Assembly: GCA_049604415.1 (NCBI GenBank)
Contig: JBMYTN010000010.1
Span: 1-64,000 of the forward strand
DNA: 64,000 bases
Reading direction: 5' to 3'
Origin: JBMYTN01 sp049604415
Lineage (GTDB): Bacteria; Pseudomonadota; Alphaproteobacteria; Rhodospirillales; Rhodospirillaceae
Made by a program: the position numbers and the translations under genes. Of this stretch, positions 14,822-24,052 are shown piece after piece. Every line of letters starts with the position of its first letter. The stretch's first letter is position 1. A model generated the notes under the pieces. That model was not told the origin of the DNA, made no database searches, and worked only from the letters and a program-made list of their open reading frames with translations.

Positions 14822-17077
14822 TCAGGACTTCTCGCCCTGGAGCATGAAGTGGAAGGTGCTGCCCTTTCCGACCGTGCTGTAGACCTTGATCCAGCCGCCA
14901 TGGCGCAGAATGATCTTTTTGCAGACCGCCAGACCAATGCCGGTGCCTTCATATTCAGAGCGCTGATGCAGGCGTTGGAAGATGGTGAAAATCTTGTCCC
15001 AAAAGGCCGGATCAATGCCGATACCGTTATCCGTGACGGAGAAAGTGTGGTTTGACCCGTCCATTTCCGTGGTGATCCGGATCACCAGGGGCCGGTCGTC
15101 GGATCGATATTTGATCGCATTGCCAATCAGGTTCTGAAACAGGCTGACCATTTGGCGCTTGTCAGCCAGCAAGGTTGGCAGCGGATCGGCCTCAATCCGG
15201 CCATTGGCTTGCTTCAGCACCTCAACCAGATCGCCTTTGACCCGATCGACGACCTCGTTCAAATTCACCAGGCCAAAGGGTTCTTCTTGCGAGGTCACCC
15301 GGGAATAGGACAGCAGGTCCATGATCAGCGCCCGCATCCTCTTGGCGCCATCCACGGCAAAGCCAATATATTCATTGGCTTGCGGGTCCAGATTGGCACC
15401 ATGTTTGCGCTGTAGCAGCTGGAGGAAGTTGGTCACCATGCGCAAGGGTTCTTGCAGGTCATGGGAGGCCACATAGGCAAATTGTTCCAGTTCTTCGTTG
15501 GAGCGCTGCAACTCATCGACCAGCTTTGCCATATGCCGGTTGGCCGCCGTCCGTTCGGAAATGTCCCGGGAAATGCCTCGATAGCCCGCCAGTTTGCCCT
15601 GGTCGTTGTAAACCGGGACGCTGCTGTCTTCCAGGAACACCTCCTGGCCACCGGCGGAGCGCACCGCATGCTCAAGGCGCAAAGTTGGTCGATCCGCAGC
15701 GGCCAGATCCATGAACTCGGCCTCAAAGCGCTCGGCCTCGGCGGCATCTTTCAAATCGAAAACGGATTTTCCGATGATTTGGACATTGTTCAGGCCGATC
15801 ACGTCCAACACCTTGGGATTGCTATAGGTATAGATCCCCTTGGTGTCCATTTCCCAAATCCAGTCCGACGTGTTTTCGGCCAGATTGCGAAACCTCTCCT
15901 GACTTTTCAGCAAGGCACGGTCGGCTTTTTCCGCCTCCTGCAGTTGGACCAAGAAGCTGTTGAACAGGGTTACCAATTCGCCGATTTCGCCCCGACCATG
16001 GGGCAAAGGGGTGGCGTCAGTGGTAGAAAGGCGGGTGTCGGAGGGGCGTTCTTGGATGGCGCGAAACCGATTGATGACCTGACGCAGCGGTTCAATAAAC
16101 TCCTTGGAGAACCTCAGCGCGACAAGGGAGATCAGCGCAAACAAGATCGCCAGTGCGACCGCTGTGACAAAAGCAATGGTGTCGCTGCCTGCGGTCAGGG
16201 TCGAGGTTGGGACCAGGCTGACCAGCTTCCACCCGGTTTGCGGAATGGAGATGCTGCTGACCATGGTCTGCACGCCATCAATCTCCGTGCGCCAGAAGGC
16301 GTGGTCTTCGATCAGGCTGGCCTGAAAGCCCTGGTCAATGCTGCCCCCTAACAGGTCCCGTTGCGGGTGGTAGATCACCTTACCGGCTTCATCGATCAGA
16401 ACCAGATAACCGCCTTCGCCAATATTGATTGATGAGAAATGTTCATAAAACGGCGAAAGGCCAAGATTGACCATGATATGGGCATAAGGGACAAAATTTT
16501 GTTGTTCCACATCGAACTGTCGCAATGGTGAAACGGCAGAAACAACAAATTGATCGGATGAGGCGCTGTTCACATTGGGAACAACGCCAGACCAGTGCAC
16601 TTGGAAGGGGCTTTTATTGCTCTCTCTAATCAGAGTATTTTTGGTTTCGATGCGAATATTTTCCACATCCAGGGTGTCGCCAACATGGTAGTGGTGGCCC
16701 AGTTCAGAAAACAAATCGATGGAGACCAGGCCTTCCAGGTTCAAATACCCATTCAGGATGTAGCCGACCCGGGCGGTGGTGGCCAAGTTGGTATAGCTGT
16801 CAGTCAAGCTGTCTCGATTGCTCAGGGCCTCGGTGATTTCTTCCACCCCGGACACATTGGCGATCAGGCTCTCTGCGTTCTCCAATTGGAGTTCGATGTA
16901 GTAGCGTTGATTGCGTAGGATTTCGCTTAGGTAGAGCTCGGTTTGTTTTTTCAGGATGGTGCCCGGCACGGCATAGGCGACAATGCCAACCGTCGCCAAG
17001 GGCAGGATACTGAGAATAAGCAGATAGCCGATCAGCGTTTTCCGAATTCCTGAGTCAAAATAGGAAGTCGGCAACAT
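14822..17077 (-). CDS. Cache-HAMP-PAS sensor histidine kinase
   Basis: A 751-residue kinase. A first membrane helix at about 17-40 (IGYLLILSILPLATVGIVAY) is followed by a large periplasmic Cache-type domain (about 45-290). Then come a second helix (IAFVTAVALAILFALISLVA), HAMP, PAS (about 400-510, ENTSDWIWEMDTKGIYTYSN), HisKA (AYVASHDLQEPLRMVTNF, His near 540) and HATPase (NLIGNAIKYR, DNGIGID, GTGIGLAVCKK). The start at 17077 has GAGAGA upstream; a TTG four codons earlier is an alternative. It lies 48 nt behind a periplasmic sugar-binding-type lipoprotein on the same strand, so the pair probably senses a ligand together. Confidence 0.88.
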   Translation of the reverse strand: MLPTSYFDSGIRKTLIGYLLILSILPLATVGIVAYAVPGTILKKQTELYLSEILRNQRYYIELQLENAESLIANVSGVEEITEALSNRDSLTDSYTNLATTARVGYILNGYLNLEGLVSIDLFSELGHHYHVGDTLDVENIRIETKNTLIRESNKSPFQVHWSGVVPNVNSASSDQFVVSAVSPLRQFDVEQQNFVPYAHIMVNLGLSPFYEHFSSINIGEGGYLVLIDEAGKVIYHPQRDLLGGSIDQGFQASLIEDHAFWRTEIDGVQTMVSSISIPQTGWKLVSLVPTSTLTAGSDTIAFVTAVALAILFALISLVALRFSKEFIEPLRQVINRFRAIQERPSDTRLSTTDATPLPHGRGEIGELVTLFNSFLVQLQEAEKADRALLKSQERFRNLAENTSDWIWEMDTKGIYTYSNPKVLDVIGLNNVQIIGKSVFDLKDAAEAERFEAEFMDLAAADRPTLRLEHAVRSAGGQEVFLEDSSVPVYNDQGKLAGYRGISRDISERTAANRHMAKLVDELQRSNEELEQFAYVASHDLQEPLRMVTNFLQLLQRKHGANLDPQANEYIGFAVDGAKRMRALIMDLLSYSRVTSQEEPFGLVNLNEVVDRVKGDLVEVLKQANGRIEADPLPTLLADKRQMVSLFQNLIGNAIKYRSDDRPLVIRITTEMDGSNHTFSVTDNGIGIDPAFWDKIFTIFQRLHQRSEYEGTGIGLAVCKKIILRHGGWIKVYSTVGKGSTFHFMLQGEKS

Positions 17078-17125
17078 GGTGTCTCTCAATCTCTAACCGG
17101 CATCAAATGGGGCATCTCGCGGGGA

Positions 17126-18169
17126 TTATTTCAGATTTTCCTGGCTGACCACCATAACATCCACCATGGTCCGGGCTGGCAGATCGGCACCCTCCAAGGC
17201 CTGAACCGCGAAACGAACCCCCTCATAGCCCTGGACTTCGGGGTGCTGATCGATGGTCACAGTCATCCAGCCATCCAGGATGGCTTTTTTGGCTTCTTCC
17301 AAAGCATCAAAGGCCGCCACGCGGACATCGGTCATCTCTGATTCCCGCAAGAATCGGATTGCGCCCAGCGCCATCATATCATTGGCGGCGAAAATCAGAC
17401 TGATATCCGGGTTGTCGGCAAAGAGTTGCTTGGTGACTTCATAGGCCTCATCGATTTTCCACTCAGCGGATTCTGAAGCGACAACCTCAATATTGCTGTT
17501 CTCGGCAAAGGCGCGTTGCGCGCCCGCCAAGCGCGCCTGGGCGTTGGACGCTTCGCGAATGCCTTCCAGGATCACCGCTTTGGTCGGGGCAAACACTTGG
17601 TTGCCAATATATTTCGCCGACAAATAGGCCCCATGTTCATTGTCGACGCTGATGAACGGCACGTTTTCCAGCCCGACTTTTTTCGAAAAGCTTTGGTCAA
17701 GCTCATTGTCGATATTGATCACGACAATGCCCGCATCTTGGGCGGTTTTCAGCGCAGGAATGAGTTTTCGCGAATCCCCAGGCGCAATCACGATGGCATC
17801 AACGGATTTGGTGCGCACCAAATCTTCAACGATTTTGACCTGCTGTTCGATCGATGTTTCCTGGGCGGCGGTCTTAACCACCAACTCAATCCCCAGTTCC
17901 GCTTCGGCTTTCCGGGCTCCCTTTTCCATCGAAATGAAGAAGGGGTTGGTCAGCGTCTTCATAATCAAGGCGACCCGTTTTTGGGTTGCCGTTGCGGTCT
18001 GATCATTGGTGGGTGGGGCTTGGGGTTTGGCGACCAAAGCCGTCTGGGCCGGAGCGCTTTGCCCACTACCCTGATTGGCGGCCTCGCCACTGCCATCGTC
18101 ACAGCCGACCAAAACGGCAAAGCAAGCAAAGAACAATAGGGCGAGCAGGGGCCGCGTAGGTTTGGTCAA
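17126..18169 (-). CDS. periplasmic RbsB-type ligand-binding lipoprotein
   Basis: A 347-residue substrate-binding protein of the ribose/galactose (Peripla_BP_4) class. The N-terminus is a lipoprotein signal (LLALLFFACFAVLVGC, lipobox LVGC), then an Ala/Gln/Pro linker, then the two-lobed binding fold with VALIMKTLTNPFFISMEKGA, VDAIVIAPGDSRKLIPAL and LIFAANDMMALGAIRF. I prefer TTG at 18169 because GAGAGGA lies 7 nt upstream; a TTG at 18196 is possible. No ABC permease or ATPase gene is nearby. The partner is the Cache kinase directly downstream, suggesting a signalling rather than transport role, as for LuxP with LuxQ. Confidence 0.85.
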   Translation of the reverse strand: MTKPTRPLLALLFFACFAVLVGCDDGSGEAANQGSGQSAPAQTALVAKPQAPPTNDQTATATQKRVALIMKTLTNPFFISMEKGARKAEAELGIELVVKTAAQETSIEQQVKIVEDLVRTKSVDAIVIAPGDSRKLIPALKTAQDAGIVVINIDNELDQSFSKKVGLENVPFISVDNEHGAYLSAKYIGNQVFAPTKAVILEGIREASNAQARLAGAQRAFAENSNIEVVASESAEWKIDEAYEVTKQLFADNPDISLIFAANDMMALGAIRFLRESEMTDVRVAAFDALEEAKKAILDGWMTVTIDQHPEVQGYEGVRFAVQALEGADLPARTMVDVMVVSQENLK

Positions 18170-18397
18170 GGGTCCGTCCTCTCGGTTTGGAACCAATGAT
18201 GCGAACGCATCTGATCTGGCGTCTTAAGGGGGTGCTTTCTCTGCTTTCTCTTACGGCAAAAGGTTTAGCACATTGGCCTGTCAGGAGAAGGAGATTTCAC
18301 GGTAAAAATGCGATCGCGCGTTTTAATTGAAGACACTTTCGATCAATTCACTGTCCGGTCCCTCAGGGAACCAATTCAAGACGAAGTTGGGCCTAGG

Positions 18398-18985
18398 CTA
18401 TGGGATCGTCCGACCCAGGTCGTAGAATTCTGCATTGGGCCGCAGATTGGTCACATTGGCGATCCGGTTTGACATGCCAAAAAAGGCGGTGATGGCGGCA
18501 ATGTCCCAAGCGTCATCCTCTGAAAATCCATGGGCCTGGAGGGCGGCAAAATCGTCCTCACCAACCGCATAGGCCGCGTTTGATACCTTGAGGGCAAAAT
18601 CCAGCATGGCCTTTTGCGCATCCGTGATATCCGCTTTGCGGTAATTCGCGGCGACCTGGTCGGCCAGCAAAGGGTTCTTCGCCCGGATGCGTAGGATCGC
18701 TCCATGGGCGACCACGCAATATTGGCACTGATTGGCAGCGCTGACCGCCACCACGATCATCTCTCGCTCCGCCTTGGTGAGGTGTCCTGGCTTGTCCATC
18801 AAGGCGTCATGATAGGCAAAAAAGGCTCGGAACTCTTCAGGCCGGTGGGCGAGCACCAAAAAGACATTGGGAACAAAGCCCGATTTTTCCTGAACCGCTT
18901 CAATGCGCTCTCGGATGTCCTCCGGCATTTCGGCAAGTGCCGGGATCGGAAAGCGTCCGGGAGGCTGTTGCGCTGCGGATGTCAT
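18398..18985 (-). CDS. AhpD-like peroxidase-related protein
   Basis: A 195-residue protein of the carboxymuconolactone decarboxylase/AhpD fold. The redox motif is NQCQYCVVAHGAI (CxxC followed by His), the arrangement of AhpD-type alkylhydroperoxidase reductases. The N-terminal AEMPEDIRERIEAVQEKSGF and the DDAWDIAAITAFFGMSNR block match the peroxidase-related subgroup of about 190 residues. It is probably cytoplasmic and acts on peroxides with a thiol partner. AAGGAG lies upstream of the ATG. It is a single gene; its promoter should lie in 18986-19292, about 300 bases with no convincing gene. Confidence 0.87.
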   Translation of the reverse strand: MTSAAQQPPGRFPIPALAEMPEDIRERIEAVQEKSGFVPNVFLVLAHRPEEFRAFFAYHDALMDKPGHLTKAEREMIVVAVSAANQCQYCVVAHGAILRIRAKNPLLADQVAANYRKADITDAQKAMLDFALKVSNAAYAVGEDDFAALQAHGFSEDDAWDIAAITAFFGMSNRIANVTNLRPNAEFYDLGRTIP

Positions 18986-19292
18986 CGGGCTTTGCTCCTT
19001 AAGGTGAGGTTGGGTAAGGCGAGATATGGCCGTAAACTCATAAACGGAACGGATTTTGGGAGGTGTTAAAACACTGGAAGAACAGGAGGGAAAACGCAGG
19101 AAATGTGGTGCATTTTCAAGGTTTTCCGACGCATTCGTCCGGTGTTTTTACCCTCTCCAAAGGACTGCAAATTGGCGTCATCCTATGGCGTTAAGGGACC
19201 TTGACCGGGCCACCAGCCCGATCTTCGCCCCTTGCCTGATAGGATTTAGCCAATTTAGCAGCCAAAAACGTCCCGTTTATTGAGTCTACGGC

Positions 19293-20279
19293 CTAAACCG
19301 CTTGGACCGGCACGACCACGCGGCCACGGACCTTCCCGGCCAGCAGATCCGGGGCCTTGGCGATCACTTCGTCATAGGGCAGCTCGGTGATCAGGCTGTC
19401 GAGTTTGGCGGTGTCCAGATCTTTGGCCAGGCGACGCCAAGCCTCCAGACGCTCTTCTTTCGGCACCATGACACTGTCGACACCGGCCAAGGTCACACCG
19501 CGCAGAATGAACGGGGCCACGGTGGCCGGAAAGCCCATGCCAGCCGCCAAACCACAGGCCGCGACAACGCCACGATATTTCATGGCCGCACAGACATTGG
19601 CCAGGATTTGCCCACCGGCGACATCAACGGCACCGGCCCAGCTTTCCCGCGCCAGGGGTTTGCCCTTTTCGCTATAGTCGGCGCGATCGACAATATGCTT
19701 GGCCCCCAAGGAGGTCAGGAAGTCTGCTTCATTGACCCGACCGGTCATGGCGGAGACCTCATAGCCCAGCTTGGCCAGCACGGAGACGGCCACGGACCCG
19801 ACGCCACCATTGGCCCCGGTCACCAAGACCGGTCCGCTGTCCGGGGTCAGGCCGTTGCGTTCCAGGGCCAGCACGCACAGCATGGCGGTATAGCCAGCGG
19901 TGCCGATGCCCATGGCTTGCTTCAAGGTGAAGGGCGCTTGCAGAGGCACCAGCCAGTCGCCGGGCAGGCGGGCCTTTTCAGCCAGGCCACCCCAATGCTT
20001 TTCTCCGACGCCCCAGCCATTCAGAACCACCTCATCCCCAGGGGCATAATTCGGATCATCGGAGCTTTCGACGATGCCGGAGAAGTCAATGCCCGGGACC
20101 ATCGGATAGGATTTAGCGATGGGCGCACTGCCGGTGATCGCCAAAGCGTCCTTATAGTTCATGGTCGAATAAGCAACTTTGACTGTTACCGATCCTTCGG
20201 GCAGCTGGGCCTCATCCACATCGGTGAACGCGGCGGTTTGTTTGTCTTCGGGTTTGTCGATCAACAGAGCCTTGAACAA
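19293..20279 (-). CDS. acuI: acrylyl-CoA reductase (NADPH), AcuI-type
   Basis: A 328-residue zinc-independent MDR oxidoreductase of the AcuI/YhdH class. It reduces acryloyl-CoA to propionyl-CoA, used to detoxify acrylate from DMSP breakdown and in 3-hydroxypropionate metabolism. Visible are YSTMNYKDALAITG, MVPGIDFSGIVESSDD, the nucleotide loop VTGANGGVGSVAVSVLAKLG and CGLAAGMGFPATVAPFILRG. The start is TTG at 20279, giving MFKALLIDKPE, with AGGAGG 5 nt upstream. The TetR gene lies 40 nt upstream, the acuR-acuI order known from Rhodobacter. No DMSP lyase gene is next to it. Confidence 0.88.
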   Translation of the reverse strand: MFKALLIDKPEDKQTAAFTDVDEAQLPEGSVTVKVAYSTMNYKDALAITGSAPIAKSYPMVPGIDFSGIVESSDDPNYAPGDEVVLNGWGVGEKHWGGLAEKARLPGDWLVPLQAPFTLKQAMGIGTAGYTAMLCVLALERNGLTPDSGPVLVTGANGGVGSVAVSVLAKLGYEVSAMTGRVNEADFLTSLGAKHIVDRADYSEKGKPLARESWAGAVDVAGGQILANVCAAMKYRGVVAACGLAAGMGFPATVAPFILRGVTLAGVDSVMVPKEERLEAWRRLAKDLDTAKLDSLITELPYDEVIAKAPDLLAGKVRGRVVVPVQAV

Positions 20280-20319
20280 TGGATCCTCCTTTGGGGGGTG
20301 GGTTATTGGGGGGGGGTGG

Positions 20320-20982
20320 TTACAGGTCAGAGCCGAGGAGGAAAAAAAACCCCTCAGCGAAGCTGTGCAGCGGGTCGGTATTGCCTTCCAGTTTGGCGCG
20401 CAGGACTGCGCCTTCCCATCCGGTCCAAAACCAATGTGCCAATTTGGCGCAGTCCAATTCCGGGGCGATCTCACCTTGGGCCTGGGCTTGGCGCAAAACG
20501 CTGGCCGTGCGACGTTCCCAGGCGTCAAACACCGCCTTCAGTCGGGTGCGAAAGCGTTCCGGCAGAGCGCTCATTTCCTGGCCGAGATTGCCGACCAGGC
20601 ATCCCCGGCGATACTCAAAGCGGGCCATGCCGCTTTCTGCGCCCTCGATGAAGCTGCGCAGGCGGTTCAGCGGGGTTTTGCTGTCATCCAGGAACGCCTT
20701 ATCGAGCTTGCGGCAAAAGAAGCGGTCATATTCTTCGATCAACAGCAGGCCGAACTCTTCCTTGCTCTTGAAGTGATAGTAGAACGAGCCTTTCGGGACA
20801 CCGGAGTTGCGCAGAATTTCGTCCAACCCTACGGCCGAGTAGCCTTTCTCCGTCAGCAAAGCCAAACCGGCCTGGATCACCAAGGCCCGCGTTTCCGCGC
20901 TGTCACCCAGGCGATCCTTGGGGGGGCGGCCCCGTTTCCGTGGCGTTGGCGTTTCAGGGGAGGAAGCGTTTGGTTTGGTCAT
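20320..20982 (-). CDS. acuR: TetR-family repressor, AcuR-type
   Basis: A 220-residue TetR regulator. A basic tail (PRKRGRPPKDRLGD) precedes the HTH (residues about 30-75: LTEKGYSAVGLDEILRNSGV and PKGSFYYHFKSKEEFG). The C-terminal ligand domain includes RRGCLVGNLGQEMSALPE. It sits directly upstream of acuI, as AcuR does in Rhodobacter, where acrylate relieves repression. Two TAGACC-N4-GGTCTA-like palindromes lie just upstream of its start, fitting autorepression of the acuR-acuI unit. The spacer to acuI contains a run of nine G on the plus strand (20308-20316). Confidence 0.85.
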   Translation of the reverse strand: MTKPNASSPETPTPRKRGRPPKDRLGDSAETRALVIQAGLALLTEKGYSAVGLDEILRNSGVPKGSFYYHFKSKEEFGLLLIEEYDRFFCRKLDKAFLDDSKTPLNRLRSFIEGAESGMARFEYRRGCLVGNLGQEMSALPERFRTRLKAVFDAWERRTASVLRQAQAQGEIAPELDCAKLAHWFWTGWEGAVLRAKLEGNTDPLHSFAEGFFFLLGSDL

Positions 20983-20993
20983 GGCTGCTTTTT

Positions 20994-21037
20994 TGGACTG
21001 ATCGGTCTATAAGTCTGAATTTAGACCGACCTGTCTA
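20994..21037. promoter_or_regulatory. double TetR/AcuR-type operator
   Basis: Two 16-nt palindromes of the same design lie 28 nt apart: TAGACCGACCTGTCTA (21022-21037) and the weaker TGGACTGATCGGTCTA (20994-21009). Both approximate TAGACC-GACC-GGTCTA, a form I associate with operators of this TetR branch. A further GTCTAGAC lies at 21047-21054. They sit 12-55 nt before the acuR ATG, where a bound repressor would block the promoter. The remaining 21055-21424, about 370 bases up to the HD-GYP gene, shows no gene. Confidence 0.7.
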
Positions 21038-21424
21038 ATATGTCAAGTCTAGACTGAGATGGCTCGAGAGACGGGACCTCTTTGCTAGAACAGGAGCGCG
21101 TGGACCAGCCTTGCCCCCACGCCCTCTGGAGTGTCGCATGGTGCAGTTACTTCAGGTATTGGTAAGTTAATTCGATTGGATGCACTCAATAGATGCAAGG
21201 TCAGAGCCGAAATCCGATGGTCTTCGATTTTGCTCGGACTATGCCCCATCTATGCCCTATGATAGGGTTCTGGAATAAGTGCTGATGTCGGAACAGGTTG
21301 TTCCGAATTGGGGACACCATTATTCCTCTGGAGTTCGCTATCACGGCGTAGGGTTCAGGCGCTGTCCACCGTGCCAATGGGTGGATAGATCAGGGGCTCA
21401 GGATCAGGGCAACAGGTAGGGTGC

Positions 21425-24007
21425 ATGGGACGGCATCAGGATGCACAGTCGGCTGGGTTCGCGCAGGATCCTGCGGGATTCTCGCCAGCGGGCGGTCCCA
21501 CGGACCCAGACATTCGCCCATCCAAGAGCTTGAAAGGCGCACGGTCCGGCCTTTCGATTCGGGCCAAATTGACCATGATTGTGGTGCCTGCGGTGCTGGT
21601 GATCATGGCGGGCTTGTTTGCCATTCAAGAAACCCGACGCCATGCCGCCAATTTGGAAGCCCTAAAGGATCGTCTACAGTATTTTGTCGAGATCAACGCG
21701 GGGTCTCTGGCGGCGCCCCTGTGGTGGTTTGACAGTCGCGCCCTGAACAACACGTCGACCAATATGACCCGTCACCCGGATCTGGTGGCCATGCGGGTGA
21801 TGTCTCCGGAAGGGGAGACGATCTGGGAATATGACCGAGACCAGATTTTTGATGAAACCGAGACGGCGATGAATGTCGCACCGAATACGGTGACTGAGTA
21901 TGCCGGGGCGTTTCGATACGGGACCTACATTCATTTTAAAGATGGCGATGAGTTGGAGATTGTCGGCAGTCTCCAGGTTGCCTTTGGTCGCTCTAGGCTA
22001 GACCAAGCGCTTCAGGAGCGCATGACGGTCAATCTGTTGATTGTCTTGGGCGCAGCGCTTGGCTTGGCCCTGTTGGTGCGTCTTGTCGCAGACCGCCTGA
22101 TCTTCCACCCTCTGACGGTTCTGTTTGCCAGCATTCAATCGGCACGCTTGAGCCGAGGCGGGGATTATGAACCGGTGTCCTGGTCCAGCCGGGACGAGAT
22201 GGGGGCGCTGGTTGAAGCCTATAACGATCTGCAGAAGCGGCGCAGAGACGAAGAAGCCTTGCGCGCCAAGCTGATCGATATGGGTATTCTGATGGCGGCT
22301 GAGCGCAGCTCGTCCAAGCTGCTGGAAACCATCTTGCTCTCAGCGAAAGACATTTATGGGGCCGATGGCGGGACGATCTACTCCAAAGATCCCGATGCGG
22401 AGCGACTGAATTTTGGTGTGGTTCTGAACACCACCTTAGGCATTTGTCTTGGTGGTGAAAGCGGTGACACAATTCCATTTCCACCGCTGGAAATGTATGA
22501 ACCCGATGGGACTCCCAATCATGCCAACATCGCCACCCATGCGGCCTTAACCGGCAGCATCATCAATGTGCCCGATGTCTACAATTCTGATGCGTTTGAC
22601 TTTTCCGGTCCGCGCAAATTCGACGAAAGCACAGGATATCGCTCGCAAAGTTTCCTGGTGGTGCCGCTGCAAAATCGCATGGGCGCTGTGATTGGGGTGT
22701 TGCAACTGATCAATGCCTCGGATTCCGAAACCAAGGAGGTCATCCCCTTTGACCCGGCCTTGGAGCCAACGGTGAAAGCCCTGGCCGCCCAGGCCGGTGT
22801 TGCCTTGGAAAACCAACGGCTGATTGAAGACCAGCGCCGCTTGCTGGATAGCTTCATTGAGCTGATGGCTGGCGCGATTGACTCCAAGTCGCCCTATACC
22901 GGGGGCCACTGTGCCCGGGTTCCGGAAGTCACCAAAATGCTGGCCCAGGCCGCCTGTGAGAGCAAGGACGGACCCTTCAGCCAATTCGACCTGACGGAAG
23001 AGGAATGGTACGAGCTGCATATTGCGGCTTGGTTGCATGATTGCGGCAAGGTGACCAGCCCGGAATATGTGGTCGACAAGGCCACCAAGCTGGAAACCAT
23101 CTATAACCGGATCCACGAGATCCGGACCCGCTTTGAAGTGCTCTGGCGGGATGCCCAAATCGCCTATCTGAAGGGTTTGCTGGCCGGGCGCCAGGATCGC
23201 CAAACCCTGGATGCCGGTCTGCGCGCCCGGCGCCAAGAATTGCAGGATGACTTCGCCTTTGTCGCCGAATGCAATGTCGGTGGCGAATTCATGAAGGACG
23301 AAGACATTGAACGCCTCAGGGAAATTGGGGCGCAGACCTGGGTGCGGAATTTCGACAATCAGATCGGTTTGGCGCATCTTGAATCGGAGCGGCTTGCGGC
23401 CTTCCCGGCCAAGCATCCGCCGGTGGTTGAGCGACTGTTGGATGACCGACCGGACCATGTCATTCCCTGGCCGGACAATGTTCCACCGCTGTCCGAAGAC
23501 AACCGCTATGGCTTCCGGATGGACGTGCCGGAGCATCAATATAATTTGGGCGAGGTTTATAATTTGGTCATCCGCCGGGGCACTTTGACCGACGAAGAAC
23601 GCTTCAAAATCAACGACCACATCATCCAAACCATCATTATGTTGGAATCCCTGCCGCTGCCGGCCCATTTGGCCCGGGTGCCGGAATATGCCGGGGGCCA
23701 CCATGAGAAACTCAACGGCACCGGCTATCCGCGCAAATTGCCTGGGGAAGCCTTGTCAGTTCCGGCGCGGATCATGGCCATTGCCGATGTCTTTGAGGCG
23801 CTGACCGCCGCCGACCGGCCTTACAAAAAGGCCAAGACCCTCTCCGAAGCGATCAAGATCCTCGGCTTTATGGTCAAGGACCATCACATCGATCCGGACC
23901 TGTTTAAGTTGTTCCTAAGCTCTGGGGTTTATATGGAATATGCCGAGCGCTTTTTGCTGCCCGAGCAAATCGACGAGGTTGATATTTCGAAATACCTGGA
24001 TGCCTAG
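21425..24007 (+). CDS. membrane HD-GYP cyclic-di-GMP phosphodiesterase with GAF domain
   Basis: An 860-residue protein. A membrane helix at about 40-65 (LTMIVVPAVLVIMAGLFAI), a periplasmic sensor (about 66-195), a second helix (LLIVLGAALGLALLVRLVAD), HAMP, GAF (about 290-470) and an HD-GYP domain follow in order. HD reads LHDCGKV near residue 537 and the GYP segment GGHHEKLNGTGYPRKLPGE near 757. About 150 extra residues lie between them, splitting the domain; metal and GYP residues are kept. It should hydrolyse cyclic-di-GMP. The GGDEF gene lies 45 nt downstream, so synthesis and breakdown are probably coexpressed. The exact start is uncertain. Confidence 0.88.
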   Translation: MGRHQDAQSAGFAQDPAGFSPAGGPTDPDIRPSKSLKGARSGLSIRAKLTMIVVPAVLVIMAGLFAIQETRRHAANLEALKDRLQYFVEINAGSLAAPLWWFDSRALNNTSTNMTRHPDLVAMRVMSPEGETIWEYDRDQIFDETETAMNVAPNTVTEYAGAFRYGTYIHFKDGDELEIVGSLQVAFGRSRLDQALQERMTVNLLIVLGAALGLALLVRLVADRLIFHPLTVLFASIQSARLSRGGDYEPVSWSSRDEMGALVEAYNDLQKRRRDEEALRAKLIDMGILMAAERSSSKLLETILLSAKDIYGADGGTIYSKDPDAERLNFGVVLNTTLGICLGGESGDTIPFPPLEMYEPDGTPNHANIATHAALTGSIINVPDVYNSDAFDFSGPRKFDESTGYRSQSFLVVPLQNRMGAVIGVLQLINASDSETKEVIPFDPALEPTVKALAAQAGVALENQRLIEDQRRLLDSFIELMAGAIDSKSPYTGGHCARVPEVTKMLAQAACESKDGPFSQFDLTEEEWYELHIAAWLHDCGKVTSPEYVVDKATKLETIYNRIHEIRTRFEVLWRDAQIAYLKGLLAGRQDRQTLDAGLRARRQELQDDFAFVAECNVGGEFMKDEDIERLREIGAQTWVRNFDNQIGLAHLESERLAAFPAKHPPVVERLLDDRPDHVIPWPDNVPPLSEDNRYGFRMDVPEHQYNLGEVYNLVIRRGTLTDEERFKINDHIIQTIIMLESLPLPAHLARVPEYAGGHHEKLNGTGYPRKLPGEALSVPARIMAIADVFEALTAADRPYKKAKTLSEAIKILGFMVKDHHIDPDLFKLFLSSGVYMEYAERFLLPEQIDEVDISKYLDA

Positions 24008-24052
24008 TCTTGCTGGGAAGCAGTCTGAAGGTGCAAATGGGGGAGATGAGGG

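Noticed and set aside
19302..20651. A 449-codon frame opposite acuI and acuR
   Set aside because: Shadow of two well-supported genes on the other strand, with no recognisable domain.
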